Numbered from the stretch's first letter, positions 1 to 12,733 are shown. The stretch is DNA of 64,000 bases from Rutidosis leptorrhynchoides (GCF_046630445.1 NC_092334.1:102247501-102311500), one strand, 5' to 3'. Notes: generated by a model from the letters alone, not told the origin. Translations and numbers: made by a program.

Positions 1-222
1 AATGACACTCTTGTTAATCCTTTAGATAACCTCCGCATTAATGATAAAATACACTTCATAGAAGAACCTGTAGAAATTATGATTCGTATGATTTAAACTC
101 TTAAAACAAAACTATATTCTATCTGTTGGAATTCACGCAAGGCCCTGAGCATACCTGGGAACGTGAAAACCAAATAAAACAAAAATATCCTCACCTGTTT
201 ACAAACAACACCGATTGATGGC
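1..222 (+). pseudogene. C-terminal end of a Ty3/gypsy polyprotein (element R)
   Basis: Bases 1-95 translate to a stretch like NDTLVNPLDNLRINDKIHF followed by EEPVEI, the usual end of the integrase/chromodomain-side tail of plant gypsy polyproteins. The frame then breaks. After a shift near base 140 the expected terminal block reads GPEHTWERENQIKQKYPHLF and ends at a TGA. So this is the 3' tip of pol with at least one frameshift and an internal TAA, and the copy is dead. A purine-rich tract (253-266) and an LTR follow directly, the correct order for the 3' end of a + strand element whose body lies left of the window. The family level is clear; the lineage within gypsy is not decided. Confidence 0.8.
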
Positions 223-774
223 AACAACTAAATTTCGGGATGAAATTTCTATTAACAGGGGGATACTGTGATAACCCGGAAAATTTCCAATTAAATTTAA
301 ACTAAACTTCGACTGTTTCCGATGATTCACGAATAACCGGTTATAAAAAGATATGTAAATATATATGTGTGTGTGTATATACATCAATTACAATCATTAT
401 TATTATCAGTATTATAATTATTATTATTATTATTATTAATTATCATTATAATTAATATAATTACTAATATATTATTAATATTATTAGTATTAGCATTAAT
501 ACTTAACATTAATATTAAAATAATGAAATATCATTATTATTGTCATTATTATTAATATTATTATTATCAAAATTATTATTATTATAAAAATAATGCAATT
601 TATAAATATTACCATTTATAATATCATTATAAACATTATTATAACAATTAGTATCATTACTCTAAATGTTATTATTACTATGATAATTAACAGAATTATT
701 ATGTTATTATTATTAATAATATTTCATTATTATTAATATTTATTATTAATAGAGTTATTATTATTATTAATATT

Positions 775-836
<62 letters not shown>
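775..836. repeat. (AT)n microsatellite in LTR R
   Basis: About 60 bases of nearly pure AT dinucleotide. It lies in the U3 part of the LTR, downstream of a long degenerate ATT/TTA-rich stretch (395-770). Confidence 0.95.
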
Positions 837-839
<3 letters not shown>

Positions 840-1734
840 AAACACAAATAATTACGTGATCTAATCCCCAACAAATTTTATTTTGTCTATATCATACCTA
901 AATTAGGTCACTATATTTTTATTTTATTTTTTTAGATCGTAAATTGCTTTTATATTTTTTTTATATTTATCTGCTTTTATTTTATATTTTTTTCTATTTG
1001 ATTGTTCTTCTCTGCTGTAATCTAATCGACATCCACCAAACATTTAATCATTGTGATTAAACTAATCTTGATTATCCTCTATATAAAACTCTGCAATTGC
1101 TATTCAAATTACAAAAAGAAAAACAGAAAAAATAAAAATAAAAAATAAAAGAAAATGCAGTCGACCTCTGTTATTGTTCATTTTTCCAAAAGCTCGATTT
1201 CAAATAAGATTTCAAAATCCTTAAATGCAGTGTTGTTAGTAATCATCCACTCAATCCATCTGCAAAATCTTAGGTTCCAATTCTTGTTATCGAAGTCGAA
1301 TTTACGGGTCAAAGTTTTAGTTTGCAAAAGTCTAACTTTGTTTTAAGATCAAATTGAAGAATTGTAGGTTGTTTCTGTTGAAATTAATGAATCATAACGT
1401 TTCTAGGTAAGATTTAAAACATATTTCATTTTATAAGCTTCATCTAAAACGTTCTCTAAATCAAAAATCAATAATTTTTTTTTTTAAACCTTCGACAGCA
1501 GCAGCTGTGCTGTTTCCTTTTATTATTTTTTTCTTTTCGCTTTCAATTAAATTAGGGGCTGATATAAATCAATTATACTTTGTTTTAAAGTCCTAAAAAT
1601 GTTTAGATGAATGATTATCATGTTGGTTTGATCCCGAGTCGTTTTAAAGAAGAAAAAGATGAAGAAGATGAGGAGTACAGAAAATGTAGGGTTAAATACA
1701 AATGGGTTTGATATTAGTCAGATAAAAAAGAAAT

Positions 1735-1810
1735 GGTGTAGTGGTTAAAGGTGTTAGCGGGTTAGCGTGAGGTCTCCGATTTGAGTCCCGTCTTGGGCAT
1801 TTTTTTTTGG
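1735..1810 (+). other. tRNA-like Pol III box segment inside LTR R
   Basis: A GTAGTGGTTAAAGG segment resembles a box A, and about 30 bases later GATTTGAGTCCCG resembles a degenerate box B. A run of nine T's, a typical Pol III stop, follows. The spacing and order match the head of a tRNA-derived SINE. A similar module lies on the minus strand in the left LTR of LARD-2. No cloverleaf could be completed, so it is not called a tRNA gene. Confidence 0.4.
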
Positions 1811-1835
1811 AAAAAGCTTTTTAAAGTAGTTTCCA

Positions 1836-1841
<6 letters not shown>

Positions 1842-1900
<59 letters not shown>

Positions 1901-2011
1901 GTTATTCTAATTATTATTACTATTATTAGAATGATCATTATTATTAAGAATATTATTATTAAAATTTTAGAATAGTTATCAATATAAGTATTATTAGTAT
2001 TACAACTATAT

Positions 2012-2065
<54 letters not shown>

Positions 2066-2079
2066 CTTTACTACTAGTA

Positions 2080-2156
<77 letters not shown>
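1842..2156. repeat. (ATT)n microsatellite cluster
   Basis: Three ATT/TTA trinucleotide runs (about 1842-1903, 2022-2065 and 2082-2156) are separated by degenerate ATT-rich sequence. The long poly-Ile and poly-Asn frames read from them are artefacts of the repeat. Confidence 0.95.
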
Positions 2157-2158
<2 letters not shown>

Positions 2159-2529
2159 GTATCATTAATATTATTAGAATTATCATTTTTACAAACACTA
2201 TCATTTTTGTTATTTATATTATTACTAGTATTATTATTATTATTATTATTAATTATCATTATTTTTAAATATCAGTATTATCATTATTATTACTACTATT
2301 TAGCAAAATATTAATTATCAATATCATTATCATTACTAACAAAGTAACTAATGATATTATTAAAAAGTATTATTTTCAACATCATTATTAAATCCAATTA
2401 ATAGTATTATCATCACTATTTTTAGTATCATCATTATTATATTACCATTATCATTATGAATATTATTATTATTATTACAAAATAATACAACTCTTTTAAA
2501 ATCATTTTATCAAACAAATACTTATATAT

Positions 2530-2530
2530 A

Positions 2531-2621
<91 letters not shown>
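2530..2621. repeat. (AT)n microsatellite
   Basis: About 90 bases of uninterrupted AT dinucleotide in LTR R. It sits upstream of the shared R-U5-like part. Confidence 0.95.
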
Positions 2622-2622
<1 letters not shown>

Positions 2623-3525
2623 CAAGTGAAATAATATATATAAACTTATTCGATTACAAGTATATGTGTTAATATATATACTTGATATAGGTTCATGAAT
2701 CCAAGGTCAACATAACTCTGTACTTGTTCAGTATCATCCTATGCATATTTACTACAAACTATCGTATCGTATCGTGAGTTTTCATAGCTCCCTTTTTATA
2801 TATATTTTTGGGCTGAGAATACATGCGCAACTTTTATAACTGTTTTACGTTTAGACAAAAGTACTCAAACTTTTATGCTATATACGTGCTTTGTCATGCT
2901 AAATCCCTGCTGTAATATCGTTAATTACTGAGGTATAAGATGCAAGCTTAGTTATTGTGAGTAGCACTACTGAGAGTGACAGACCGTTGGTCTTTGGATA
3001 CATAATAATGATTCAACGACACGAATAACAAGTGTCACAGGATAACTTTGTTTAGTCACGATATTACAAACAGCAACTCTTTCGATTGATATATTTGGTA
3101 TCAATCAACTTTAAACTGAAATCTTGTAGTCTAATGCTATACTGAACTATTGATTTATGATAAACCTATGAACTCACTCAACCTCGTGTTTACTTTTTAA
3201 GCATGTTTATTCTCAGGTACTTAAATATTGCTTCATCTGTGTATTTGCTAATTGAAAGCAACATTTCAACGAGTCATTCATGGATAATTTGAAAGACTTG
3301 CATTTGCTGATTTGATGATGATTGTTTGCTATGCTTGGAGTCTTCATTACATATCATATCAAAATTAAAGACATTTAATGCATTGTTCATTAAATACAAT
3401 GTAATCTATTTATCTTCCGCTGCAAAACTCAATAAAACGTCTCATATAGAGTCGTTCTCGTTTATACAACTATGATTTGATATAATTAGTCACAAATACC
3501 CCAGGCCCTATTTGGGGGTGTGACA

Positions 3526-4856
3526 TGTGGTTATTCTTTCTCTACCTCTAACAGACCATAATGCGTATACTCAAGTGGTTCCTACCAAAATTTTCTTTGA
3601 ATCACTTCATATTCCTTACGTAGTAACATTGGAACTTCTGCATGATTTACTTCAATATAATCACGCTGGTCTGGCGTCATTATATGTACTAAATCATACG
3701 TTCATTCCAATATCACTCCATATGGTCAATGTAACGTGATCACTTCAAGTTCTACTCAATTTCATCTAACGGTGCTTTATCTATGCTATCTCAAAACAAA
3801 ATCTACATTATTAATCTCACGGTTTCTCAGTGTGGGTGTGTAGGTTCCATAGGTCATGCATCAATGCCTAAATGTCCCAAAATTTTCTTCAAAATGTTCG
3901 GGTTCAGGTAATGTCGTTAGGTTCCTTTCTAGAAATTCAATCTGGGTCTCGTGTCGAGTCGTACGTGTAGCAAGTAGTAATACGATATGTCTTGAGGCGA
4001 CTCCCAAGTCTTTGGGTATGGCTGAGCTTCAGTAGAAGACACTCTGACCTTGTGGAAGGAAATGTCCTCCCGACTTCTCCAATGCCTAAGAGTGTTAGGG
4101 ACCTAAGTCCAGAAGTGTCGTTAGATCGTTGAGCAGTGGAGAAAGATGAAAGAGATAAGTGACGGTCATGAAAGCATACGGGATACGGGTCAACTTGTGG
4201 AAACTGAACAACCTTCTAATGTTCATACGTTGTACATGGCTAATTAGGGTGAGCTCAGGGGGTGGGGCGAGGTGCGGTTACTCCAACAAGTCCTCACATA
4301 TCTCCTCCTTCGAGAATCAACTTTAGTAGGCGTGCAATCCGATGAGTACTCTTCCTAGATTGCGTGAAGTAATGTTTCGATCTCTGGGACGGTGGAACGG
4401 TAGTAATAGGTGGATTACATTACTAGTTCTTAGGGTTAGACGATTGGGAAGAGAGTTCAGAAAAACATCTGAACTAGGAAAGATAAATTTTCCAAGTCGG
4501 TACAGTGAATAACAGACATGTAGCAAGAACGTAATCAGGCATAATAACTACAGCAGCCTAGATCATCTACTGCAGTACATAGCATGGCAATAATAACAGT
4601 ATCAAACAGAAGTTTCATGCAAAAAGCAGATAGTAGCATGCAGTAGCGAGAATAAGCAATAGCATACAGCAAGTTCACATGGCAGTAAAAGTAAGCAGTA
4701 GCATGCAGCAAGATCATGTAGCAGTAAGAGTAAGCAGTAGCATGCAACAGTTTCGCAGAAACAAGTAAACGAGCAAGTTGTAGATTAGTCCTATTAGTGA
4801 ATTCTACTCGACTCTGTCAAGACGCACTAATACAACCTAATTCCCTACAACCATTG
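3526..4856 (-). mobile_element. 5' leader of minus-strand gypsy element Q
   Basis: The block lies between the end of LTR R (3525) and a reverse-oriented tRNA-Met primer site (4857-4868). Read on the minus strand it is the untranslated leader just downstream of a PBS. It shares a palindromic motif (3653-3685, arms around CTGGTCTGG) and neighbouring 'ggaacttctgcatgatttac' text with the leader of element P near 23200. I find no convincing gag frame; short minus-strand frames such as 4323-4526 resemble nothing known to me. R inserted into this leader, so the rest of Q should lie left of R, outside the window. Confidence 0.6.
4653..4769. repeat. 39-bp tandem repeat, three copies
   Basis: Units start at 4653, 4692 and 4731, each beginning TAAGCARTAGCATRCARCA, with the third copy degenerating. 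Looser relatives (repeated GCAGTAGCATG words) extend left to about 4540. The period is a multiple of three, but no coding frame is apparent. Confidence 0.8.
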
Positions 4857-4868
4857 CTCTGATACCAA
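4857..4868 (-). promoter_or_regulatory. Primer binding site (tRNA-Met type) of element Q
   Basis: GCTCTGATACCA on the + strand is the reverse complement of TGGTATCAGAGC. It ends one base before the LTR that starts at 4870, the expected spacing. This orients Q on the minus strand. Confidence 0.8.
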
Positions 4869-4869
4869 A

Positions 4870-5029
4870 TGTGACGCCCCGCACAAAACCATCATGTACG
4901 GATCATAAACAACAGGTCTATTACACGGTATAATACTAAAACTTATTTTAAAACAGCATATAGTATTATACCGTGTAATGGACCTATTGTTGATGATCCG
5001 TACATGATGGTTTTGTACGGGGCGTCACA
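4870..5029 (-). mobile_element. 160-bp palindromic LTR of element Q
   Basis: The segment begins TGTGACGCCCCG and ends CGGGGCGTCACA. Its outer 69 bases (4870-4938) are the near-exact reverse complement of the last 69 (4961-5029), with about four mismatches and a 22-base spacer. A PBS abuts the left side and the interrupted RT frame of P abuts the right side, so it sits where the 5' LTR of a minus-strand element should be. Foldback or MITE readings are less likely because flanks 'accaaa' and 'ataagg' show no duplication. It could also be a long LTR collapsed to its inverted termini. Confidence 0.6.
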
Positions 5030-5368
5030 ATAAGGATGTCGTCAATGAAAACGATAACGAACTTGTCCAGATACGGTCTACACACACGGTTCATGAGGTC
5101 CATGAACACAGCATGTGCATTAGCTAATCCGAACGGCATAACAAGAAATTCGTAGTGACCATAACGGGTACGGAATGCGGTTTTTGGAACATCAGTTTCT
5201 TTAACCCGCAGTTGATGATAACCGAAATGAAGATAGATCTTAGAATAAACGGACGAACCTTGAAGCTGATCGAACAGATCATCGATTCTCGGGAGAGGGT
5301 AACGGTTTTTAACTGTAAGCTTGTTCAATTTGCGATAATCAATACACAAATGGAAGGAACCATCTTTC
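5030..5368 (-). pseudogene. Reverse transcriptase of gypsy element P, downstream part
   Basis: The minus strand encodes [16 protein letters not shown], then [35 protein letters not shown] and [10 protein letters not shown]. This is the palm of a Ty3/gypsy RT, with FIDD as the catalytic YxDD-type box and both key aspartates kept. The frame is open here and stops at 5030, where Q is inserted. At 5368 it joins the next piece (8769-8658) across solo LTR S; removing S and one CTTTC copy restores the frame. Other changes, such as LHFGYH for the usual LRSGYH, suggest an old copy. Confidence 0.92.
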
Positions 5369-8300
5369 TGTAGTGACCCGAACTTTTTCATGATTATTCC
5401 ATGATTATATATTAAATGAAAACTATTTTTTGCATGATTAAATGTTTCAAACATGTTAAGCAATCAAACTTGTTAAGACTTGATTATTTGAAATGAGTTT
5501 CATGTAGACAATTGACCACCCAAGTTGACCGGCGATTCATGAACGTTAAAACTTGTAAAAACTATATGTTGATATATATATGGACATATATGTAACGATT
5601 ATCGTTGTAATGACATTTTAAAATATATATATCATATCAAGATATATTCATTATTGGTGATTTGTGTCACCAATATGATTTAATTGTAATGGGATTAATT
5701 TGTTAACCAAAATAACCTTATTAAATATCGAACAAGTTTGGGGAAAGTGTGGAGTGCACAATTGTTTGAACTTATCTTGATTATGACGGGGGTTCGGGGG
5801 CAGCGCCCCCAATAGCGAGATCTAAGGGGTGGCAACCTCTGGCGGGGTCCAAGGGGCAGAGCCCCTGGCTGGGGTCTAGCTGGGGTTAATATCACTTTAT
5901 TAAAAATGTGTTAAAAATTTGATTTTAAGATTTCAACAACATTAAATAAGATCGTTAACTAAGACACACATCAAAGTACTTCTACTTAGAAAAAATGCTT
6001 ACAATTACATTTCCATTCATTTTTCGTCAACAATTCTACTCGTAGTCATTCAGTATTCGTACCCGTATTATACACAGCTGCTAGACGTACTTACTATGAG
6101 TATATACCAATAGGAACTAGCATGGGATTCCACTCTTGATTATGTCATGCATGACTAATCAAATTTAACTTCTACCATGAACTAGTCAACTAACTAGAGC
6201 TCTTTTTAACCCCACTCACCACTCATCATTCACCACTCACCAATCAATCCATTTCACTTCCAATTCTCTTTCTAATTCTCTCTAAACACACACACACACA
6301 CACACTTAGGAACGAAATTTCCAGTAAACTAATCATCATCTTCATCAAAAATTACTTCAAGAATCAAGCTATAATCATCATAGGAAGAACACTTCAAGAA
6401 CACTTCGAAAATCCTTTCAAGTTTGCTAGTTTACTTTTAATCTTGCAAATCCATTCCAAGTAATCATCTAAGATCAAGAAACCTTTGTTAATTACAGTAG
6501 GTTATCTTTCTTATTCAAGGTAATACTCATATCCAAACTTTGATTCGATTTCTATAACTATAAACTAACTTGATTCGAGTAATAATCTTACTTGAAATTG
6601 TTTTCGTGTCATGATTCTGCTTCAAGAACTTCCAAGCCATCAAAGATCCATTCAAGCTCAAGATTATTTTTGTCATTTCCAGTAGGTTTACCTACTATAC
6701 TTGAGGTAGTAATGATGTTCGTAACATCATTCGATTCTTATATAAATAACTATCTTATTCGAAGATTTGAAAACGTAATCACTAGAACATAGCTTAGTTA
6801 ATTCTAAACTTGTTCGCAAAAAAAGTTAATCCTTCTAACTTGACTTTTAAAATCAACTAAACACATGTTCTATATCTATATGATATGCTAACTTAATGAT
6901 TTAAAACCTGAAAACACGAAAAACACCGTAAAACCGAACATACGCCGTCGTAGTAACACCGCGGGCTGTTTTGGGTTTGATAATTAAAAACTATGATAAA
7001 CTTTGATTTAAAAGTTGTTCTTCTGGGAAAATTATTTTTCTTATGAACATGAAACTATATCCAAAAATCATGGTTAAACTCAAAGTGGAATTATGTTTTT
7101 CAAAATGGTCATCAAGACGTCGTTCTTTAGACTGAAATGACTACCTCTTACAAAAATGACTTGTAACTTATATTTCCGACTATAAACCTATACTTTTTCT
7201 GTTTAGATTCATAAAATAGAGTTCAATATGAAGCCATAGCAATTTGATTCACTCAAAACGGATTTAAAACGAAGAAGTTATGGGTAAAACAAAATTGGAT
7301 ATTTTTTTGATTGTTGTAGCTACGGGAAATATTGTAACAATTCTATACAAATCATATCCTAGCTAACTTATATTGTATTATACATGTATTCTAATATATT
7401 ATGTAATCTTGGGATACCATAGACACGTATGCAAATGTTTTGACATATCATATCGACCCATGTATATATATTATTTGGAACAACCATAGACACTCTATAT
7501 GCAGTAATGTTAGAGTTAGCTATACAGGGTTGAGGTTGATTCCAAAAATATATATTCTTTGAGTTGTGATCTACCCTGAGACGTGTATACACTGGGTCGT
7601 GGATAGATCCAAGATAATATATATCGATTTATTTCTGTACATCTAACTATGGACAACTAGTTGTAGGTTATTAACGAGGACATCTGACTTATTAAGCTTA
7701 AAACATTAAAATGTATTAAAAAATATTGTAAATATATTTTGAACATACTTTGATATATATGTACATATTTGTTATAGGTTCGTGAATCGACCAGTGGCCA
7801 AGTCTTACTTCCCGACGAAGTAAAATCTGTGAAAGTGAGTTATAGTCCCACTTTTAAAATCTAATGTTTTGGGATGAGAATACATGCAACTTTATAAATG
7901 TTTTATGAAATAGACACAAGTAAATGAAACTACATTATATGGGTGAATGATCGAAGCCGAATATGCCCCTTTTAGCTTGGTAGCCTAAGAATTTGGGAAC
8001 AGACCCCCAAATTGACGCGAATCCTAAAGATAGATCTATCGGGCCCAACAAGCCCCATTCTGGAATTTGGAATGCTTTAGTACTTTGAAATTATCATGTC
8101 CGATGGGTGTCCCGGAATGATGGGGATATTCTATATGCATCTTGTTAATGTCGATTACCAGGTGTTCACCATATGAATGATTTTTATCTCTATGTATGGG
8201 ATGTATTGAAATATGAAATCTTGTGGTCTATTATTATGATTTGATAATATATAGGTTAAACCTATAACTCACCAACATTTTTGTTGACGTTTTAAGCATG

Positions 8301-8657
8301 TTTATTCTCAGGTGATTATTAAGAGCTTCTGCTATTGCATACTAAAATAAGGACAAGATTTGGAGTCCATGCTTGTATGATATTGTGTAAAAACTGCATT
8401 CAAGAAACTTATTTTTGATGTAATATATTCTTATTGTAAACCATTATGTAATGGTCGTATGTAAACAGTATATTTTAGATTATCATTATTTGATAATCTA
8501 CGTAATGCTTTTTAAACCTTTATCGATAAAATAAAGGTTATGCTTATTTTAAAAAATGAATGCAGTCTTTGAAAAACGTCTCATATAGAGGTCAAAATCT
8601 CGCGACAAAATCAATTAATATGGAACGTTTATAATCAATATGAACGGGGACATTTCA
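5369..8657 (+). mobile_element. Solo LTR S (3,289 bp) inside P's RT
   Basis: The boundaries are sharp: it starts TGTAGTGACCCGAAC, ends GGGGACATTTCA, and is flanked by the direct duplication CTTTC (5364-5368 and 8658-8662). There is no PBS, internal region or second LTR, so it is a solo LTR left by recombination between two LTRs. It carries a GC-rich hairpin island (5787-5890), a CA repeat (6284-6304), GATAGATCTATC followed by GGGCCC (8029-8046) and the splice-donor-like 20-mer (about 8294-8313). Orientation is inferred from these shared modules. Confidence 0.9.
5787..5890. other. GC-rich hairpin island in solo LTR S
   Basis: Roughly 100 G/C-rich bases stand out in very AT-rich surroundings. 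They contain GGGGGC-AGC-GCCCCC (5796-5810) and AGGGGC-AGA-GCCCCT (5852-5866), two perfect six-base stems with three-base loops. A weaker third stem lies between them. They may structure the LTR transcript; no function is known to me. Confidence 0.8.
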
Positions 8658-8769
8658 CTTTCTTTTTAACAAACATGACAGGAGCTCCCCAAGGGGACGA
8701 ACTGGGACAAATGAAGCCTTTATCTAACAACTCACGGAGTTGACTTGACAATTCTTGAAGTTCGGAAGG
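8658..8769 (-). pseudogene. Reverse transcriptase of P, central piece
   Basis: The minus strand encodes [18 protein letters not shown], then [18 protein letters not shown], the strongly conserved start of gypsy RT. It links the protease/RT-proximal piece (21673-22320) to the RT palm (5030-5368). Both joins are exact once LARD-1 and solo LTR S are removed with one copy of each 5-bp duplication. This independently proves both insertions. Confidence 0.93.
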
Positions 8770-9735
8770 TGTGACAACCCGGAAATTTCCAGCCAAATTT
8801 AAACTTTATCTTTATATTATTCCGACACGATAAGTAAAGTTTGTTAAGTTAAATCTCAAGAATTTTAAATTGTGTTCATACATTCATTATAACCTCGACC
8901 AAATTCTGACGATTCACGAACCGTTATATATAAATAAATATGTATATATATGTATATATATATTATAACTTGAGAATATTAATAAAGTATTAAACGTATA
9001 ATACTTTACATGAACGTATTTGTTTCAATATGTTTATCGATGGAATTAGAAGATAATATCAAATGATTGATTTATCAGATACATTATGATATGATTACGG
9101 GTCTATGTTATGAGGTCCACTGTGATTTAAGAAATCTATTCTTTTTGACAACATTCGGAAAATGGTAAAGTGATTTATAAGTAAGAACGTGAAGTGTAAA
9201 TAACTTAGATGTTGGATATCGACAAGTTATGTAACTCGACATTTTTCATTAAGATGATTTCATACGTTTATTTAACCTTTGAACTTTATCCCATGCTTCA
9301 CCAACAAACTGTAATTTAAAAACTTGAAACCTATTATGAATATATATGATTCTACTTTTCTAAAACATTTTATGATATAACGATTTCCATTATTTTAACC
9401 TTTAAACAAAATGATTCTTAAAAATATATTTGGTTTTGGAAAACAAAATTATTATATTTATTTGATTTAGTTTCAAACGTACAAAAAACGTTTTCAGTTT
9501 AAAAAGAACTTTATTATTAAAACGCATATAACTTTTATAAATATCTAGAACTACTTTTGACAACTCATTACTTAACCAGTATGATAAAGATAACGATATT
9601 TATATTTTATTTTATTAAATATATATAACGATTTAAATTAATATTATATATATTTATACGCGTATTATACGTACATAGTTTTATACTTTTACTATATTTA
9701 AACTTTACCTTTACTTTATTTTTACTTTACTTTAA

Positions 9736-9873
9736 CTTTAATAATTCACTTTAATAATTCATACTTTAATAATTCACTTTAATAATTCATACTTTAATAA
9801 TTCACTTTAATAATTCATACTTTAATAATTCACTTTAATAATTCATACTTTAATAATTCACTTTAATAATTCA
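9736..9873. repeat. 28-bp tandem repeat upstream of the LARD-1 TATA box
   Basis: About five copies of a unit made of two 14-mers, TTCACTTTAATAA and TTCATACTTTAATAA. The array ends roughly 15 bases before the TATA box. The 3' LTR has the matching array at about 18715-18849, so it was present at insertion. Its position suggests a U3 enhancer, which is inference. Confidence 0.9.
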
Positions 9874-9882
9874 AAAATCTAT

Positions 9883-9890
9883 TATAAATA
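9883..9890 (+). promoter_or_regulatory. TATA box of the LARD-1 5' LTR
   Basis: TATAAATA follows the AT-rich tandem array, with a likely RNA start 25-35 bases further on. The counterpart in the 3' LTR is at 18860-18867. Confidence 0.6.
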
Positions 9891-9958
9891 GAATTCCATA
9901 TGTTTTATTATTTCATAGAAACTTAAAAATATTTTTCTCTAAACTCTCTCAATCGATT

Positions 9959-10089
<131 letters not shown>

Positions 10090-12733
10090 CTCCGTATTAT
10101 TTCAAGATATTATTAGTATACATAAAATATTACGTCAGAGTGGTGTCCGAGTGATTTCGAAATTGTTTTTCGAGTGGGATTGGATTAAGGAAATTATGCG
10201 TTATAGCTATGGAGGTGATTGGGTATGGTTCATGGGTATGCTCGTGAGGTCAATATAGTGTTTATCATCTCCGTTGCGTCTACTTACCTTTTCTGCAATA
10301 TTGAATCTCAATATTGATACGTGAGTACTCATAATTTAACTTTTACATACTAATAGTGTATCCCTGACTAGTGCTCGAGTATATAGGTTTATGCATGTTT
10401 GTACTTTTGATATTGCCTTTAGCTAGGTTATGTTGAATCCTGAATTAGTTAAATATGCGACTGAGATAAGGTATAAGATATGCATGTCGTTGGAAAGCTA
10501 GCGAAAAATTAAGAACTTTTCAATTTAGATATCGAATTATTTCGATGAACGGATTTGAAGTTATAGTCCATCGAATTTTTGTATTATTATTAAAAATGAT
10601 TATTATTATCGTCGTTATTATCGTCGTTCTAGTTTTATCTTATTATTATTATTATTATCTTTATCAATAAAAGGATTTATCATTAAAAATTGTTATTTTT
10701 TTTATTATTACTATCGTTATTATCGTTAAAGTTATAATTAGTATTATTATTATTATCCAATTATTATTATTATTATTATTATTATTGGTATTATTATTAT
10801 TATTATTATCATTATTAATATATATATCATTATTTAAAAATGGTTATTGTTATTGTTATTATTATTATTACTATATTATCATTAAGATAATTATTAGTAT
10901 TATCATTACTAATGTTATAGTAACTATCATTATTAATATTAGTGTAATTAAAACAAATATTTGTAACACCTAATTATTTTGATTACTATTATTATCATTA
11001 TTACAAACACGATATAAAAGACGATTAAAAGCTATTAAACGAAACGATTAGGAAATAATGGGTAAGAGTATCATGATGAAATTAAAATATTATAAGATAT
11101 TGATTTAGATAAAATTATCGTTCTTATTATTTTTATCATTACTATTATTATTAAAATTATCGTTAGTATTAAAACTATCATTTTAACAAAAATTATCATT
11201 TTAATAGAAATGTCATTATTACTATAAAATATCATTATTATTATTATTATTTTAAATAAATTATTATTTTAAAGATAATATTAAAAATTATCGTAAATAT
11301 TAAAGTTATCATAATTAGAATTATCGTTTTATCATAATATCATCTTAGTAATTATAAATATTGATATTTTTATAATAATAATTATTATTACAAAATAATA
11401 CAACTTTTACTTACTATCATTATAGATATTATTTTATCAAATAAATATTTGATACAAACATATTTTACTACGTGTAATAACTTACTTTAATAATACCTAT
11501 CATATTATCTTTATAATATTAAATGAACCCTATAAATTTTATTACTTAATATATATAAAAGTATATTTTATTATATAAATATAATATAAAATTTTATTTA
11601 TTAATAAATAAATTATATTATTTACTCTAATAAATCTTTTAAAAATATTTAAAAATATAAAACGACGATATTTAAACTATATATTAATCATGTATAGATT
11701 TTTGGAAATTATTTTGAGTCAAATTTACTTTTGTTGACTTTTGCATATTAGTCTCGAGCATTAGGATTGTGGTACACTATGACTTGACCTAATTTGTTAG
11801 ACAAATATTGACCAACACATAAATATATATAATTAATTTAGGTTCGTGAATCCGAGGCCAACCTTGCACTTGTTCAATGACGTTGTATGTATTTTTACTA
11901 CGAAATACAGTATGGTGAGTTTCATTTACCTTTTTACCCTTTATATTTTTGGGACTGAGAATACATGCGCTTTTATAAATGTTTGACGAAATAGACACAA
12001 GTAATTGAAACTACATTCTATGGTTGAATTATCGAAATCGAATATGCCCCTTTTTATTAAAGTCTGGTAATCTAAGAATTAGGGAACAGACACCCTAATT
12101 GACGCGAATCCTAAAGATAGATCTATTGGGCCTAACAAACCCCATCCAAAGTACCGGATGCTTTAGTACTTCGAAATTTATATCATGTCCGAAGGAGGAT
12201 CCCGGAATGATAGGGGATATTCTTATATGTATCTAGTTAATGTCGGTTACCAGGTGTTCACCATATGAATGATTATTTTTTGTCTCTATGCATGGGACGT
12301 ATATTTATGAGAACTGGAAATGAAATTCTTGTGGTCTATTAAAATGATGGAAATAAATGATTATGACAAACTAATGAACTCACCAACCTTTTGGTTGACA
12401 CTTTAAAGCATGTTTATTCTCAGGTGTTAAAGAAATCTTCCGCTGTGCATTTGCTCATTTTAAAGATATTACTTGGAGTCTTTCATAGCATATTTCGAAG
12501 AACGTTGCATTCGAGTCATTGAGTTCATCAAAGATTATTATTAAATCAATTTATAGTTGGATAGTGGATATTATGAAATGGTATGCATGCCTGTCAATTT
12601 TTGATGTAAAGAAAGATTGTCTTTTAAAAACGAATGCAATGTTTGTAAAATGTATCATATAGAGGTCAAATACCTCGCAATGTAATCAACTATTGTGAAT
12701 CATTTATAATGTATATGAACGGGTCCTTTCAGT

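Larger units (their letters stand above)
267..3525 (+). mobile_element. 3' LTR of gypsy element R (about 3.26 kb)
   Basis: The LTR starts TGTGATAACCCGG just after a purine tract and ends TTTGGGGGTGTGACA. The same end, followed by a tRNA-Met primer site, is seen at 60643, which fixes this boundary. A TATAAA-type box lies at 1080-1087. The 5' two thirds is AT-rich with several microsatellites. The last 800 bases are the R-U5-like part, with a 'gctgagaatacatgcgc' segment, the conserved AAGCATGTTTATTCTCAGGT element near 3200, and similarity to the LARD-3 LTR. The U3 part is unlike LARD-3, so only the downstream half is shared. The target (element Q) resumes at 3526. The other LTR is outside the window, so no TSD can be checked. 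Confidence 0.75.

Noticed and set aside
1781-2204. Long poly-Ile and poly-Asn frames on both strands
   Set aside because: They are translations of (ATT)n microsatellites with no other protein character.
4870-5029. Reading the palindrome as a MITE
   Set aside because: No duplication flanks it, and a primer site abuts one end as for an LTR; kept only as an alternative.
5155-5373. A + strand frame of 72 codons
   Set aside because: It is the shadow of the minus-strand RT, which has clear family motifs.
9736-9873. A CRISPR-like array
   Set aside because: The units are contiguous AT-rich repeats with no distinct spacers, in a plant LTR.
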